Positions 58,314 to 58,557 of a DNA stretch of 58,557 bases are shown here, in pieces. Source of the DNA: Texas Phoenix palm phytoplasma (GTDB lineage: Bacteria; Bacillota_I; Bacilli_A; Acholeplasmatales; Acholeplasmataceae); assembly GCF_005774685.2 (NCBI RefSeq), contig NZ_VBRA02000007.1, forward strand, positions 1-58,557, read 5' to 3'. The position numbers and the translations under genes were made by a program. Each line of letters opens with the position of its first letter. Positions within the stretch are counted from its first letter, which is position 1. The notes below the pieces were generated by a model. The model saw nothing but the letters and a program-made list of their open reading frames with translations, was not told the origin of the DNA and ran no database searches.

Positions 58314-58557
58314 ATCGCGATAGAATTAGAAAGTTTTAATTTAATAAAAAATAAATTAATTATTAATATTTATTTTTTCTAAGCCCCGCACACCACCACG
58401 CAAGCAAGTTTCCAAGCACGTAGCGGTTACTCATAAAAAATGAGTTTCCCCTTTCGCCTTGTAAAAGTTATTAACTTTTTCTTTAGTAAGCACATTACAT
58501 TTCAATATTCCAATTGAAAATTTGATTAACCTACGACTACTATGGTTCTGCTTTTCC
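58314..58557 (-). mobile_element. Group II intron, ORF-less, copy 5 (partial, before exon B)
   Basis: The 3' 244 nt of another copy, ending CTATCGCGAT at 58314; the 5' part is outside the window. Domain V at 58393-58426. Identical, by eye, to 57167-57410 of copy 4. It interrupts the HD gene between the expected DP(I/V) and YGYI, so at least one more exon lies to the right. Confidence 0.82.

Noticed and set aside
54969-58557. Insertion sequences or a potential mobile unit (PMU)
   Set aside because: No transposase, no terminal inverted repeats and no target duplications; boundaries and domain V fit group II introns.
1-58557. tRNA, rRNA, tmRNA and CRISPR loci
   Set aside because: No TTCGANNC-type T-loop followed by an acceptor stem, no rRNA segments and no regularly spaced short repeats were seen in the gaps.

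Overview
The window comes from a very AT-rich, wall-less bacterium and is best explained as a 'Candidatus Phytoplasma' chromosome. Supporting points are: TGA is used as stop, not Trp; the order rnc-dnaD-imp-pyrG, with a single-pass surface protein in the place of the phytoplasma immunodominant membrane protein Imp; a membrane-anchored sugar-type binding protein; and a reduced, housekeeping-only gene set. The species cannot be told from the sequence alone.

Layout. 1-990: the 5' part of a CCA-adding enzyme gene, cut by an intron-like element. 1294-8443 (+): rplM-rpsI, gltX, cysS, a CtpE-like P-type ATPase and rlmB. 8630-24843 (+): rpmG-secE-nusG-rplKAJL-rpoBC, then the str operon rpsL-rpsG-fusA-tuf. 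24930-35431 (-): thrS, mnmE, nrnA-like, a four-gene ABC importer and asnS. 35951-40833 (+): recG, plsX, rnc, dnaD-like and imp. 40941-51897 (-): pyrG, psd, pssA, rpoE, ybaB, dnaX, pmbA, tldD and a DEAD-box helicase. 52821-54271: a small membrane/secreted protein (+), then smpB and ppa (-). 54522-58557 (-): a gene in pieces.

The striking part is the two ends. Five copies of a 0.73-0.87 kb element occur, one (+) at the left edge and four (-) at the right. Each complete copy starts GGGCG and ends GAT. Each carries a 34-nt hairpin with the group II intron domain V geometry (9 bp, 5 pairs, GAAA loop, 2-nt bulge, 9 bp), with compensatory changes between copies. None encodes a reverse transcriptase/maturase. 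Removing them on the right joins exons in frame. The first two exons rebuild the conserved core of an HD-domain phosphohydrolase (YwfO/SAMHD1-like), and in one copy the intron's loop sequence is perfectly complementary over 8 nt to the exon end. So a housekeeping-type gene appears split by at least four ORF-less group II introns, in a minimal genome. The left copy splits cca, but the rest of cca does not follow it, which suggests intron-mediated rearrangement.

The middle of the window is a compact core: translation (ribosomal proteins, EF-G, EF-Tu, four aminoacyl-tRNA synthetases, MnmE, SmpB), transcription (RpoB, RpoC, delta, NusG), secretion (SecE), phospholipid synthesis (PlsX, PssA, Psd), carbohydrate-type import and DNA replication/repair (DnaX, RecG, DnaD-like). 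No tRNA, rRNA, CRISPR array or transposase gene was found.
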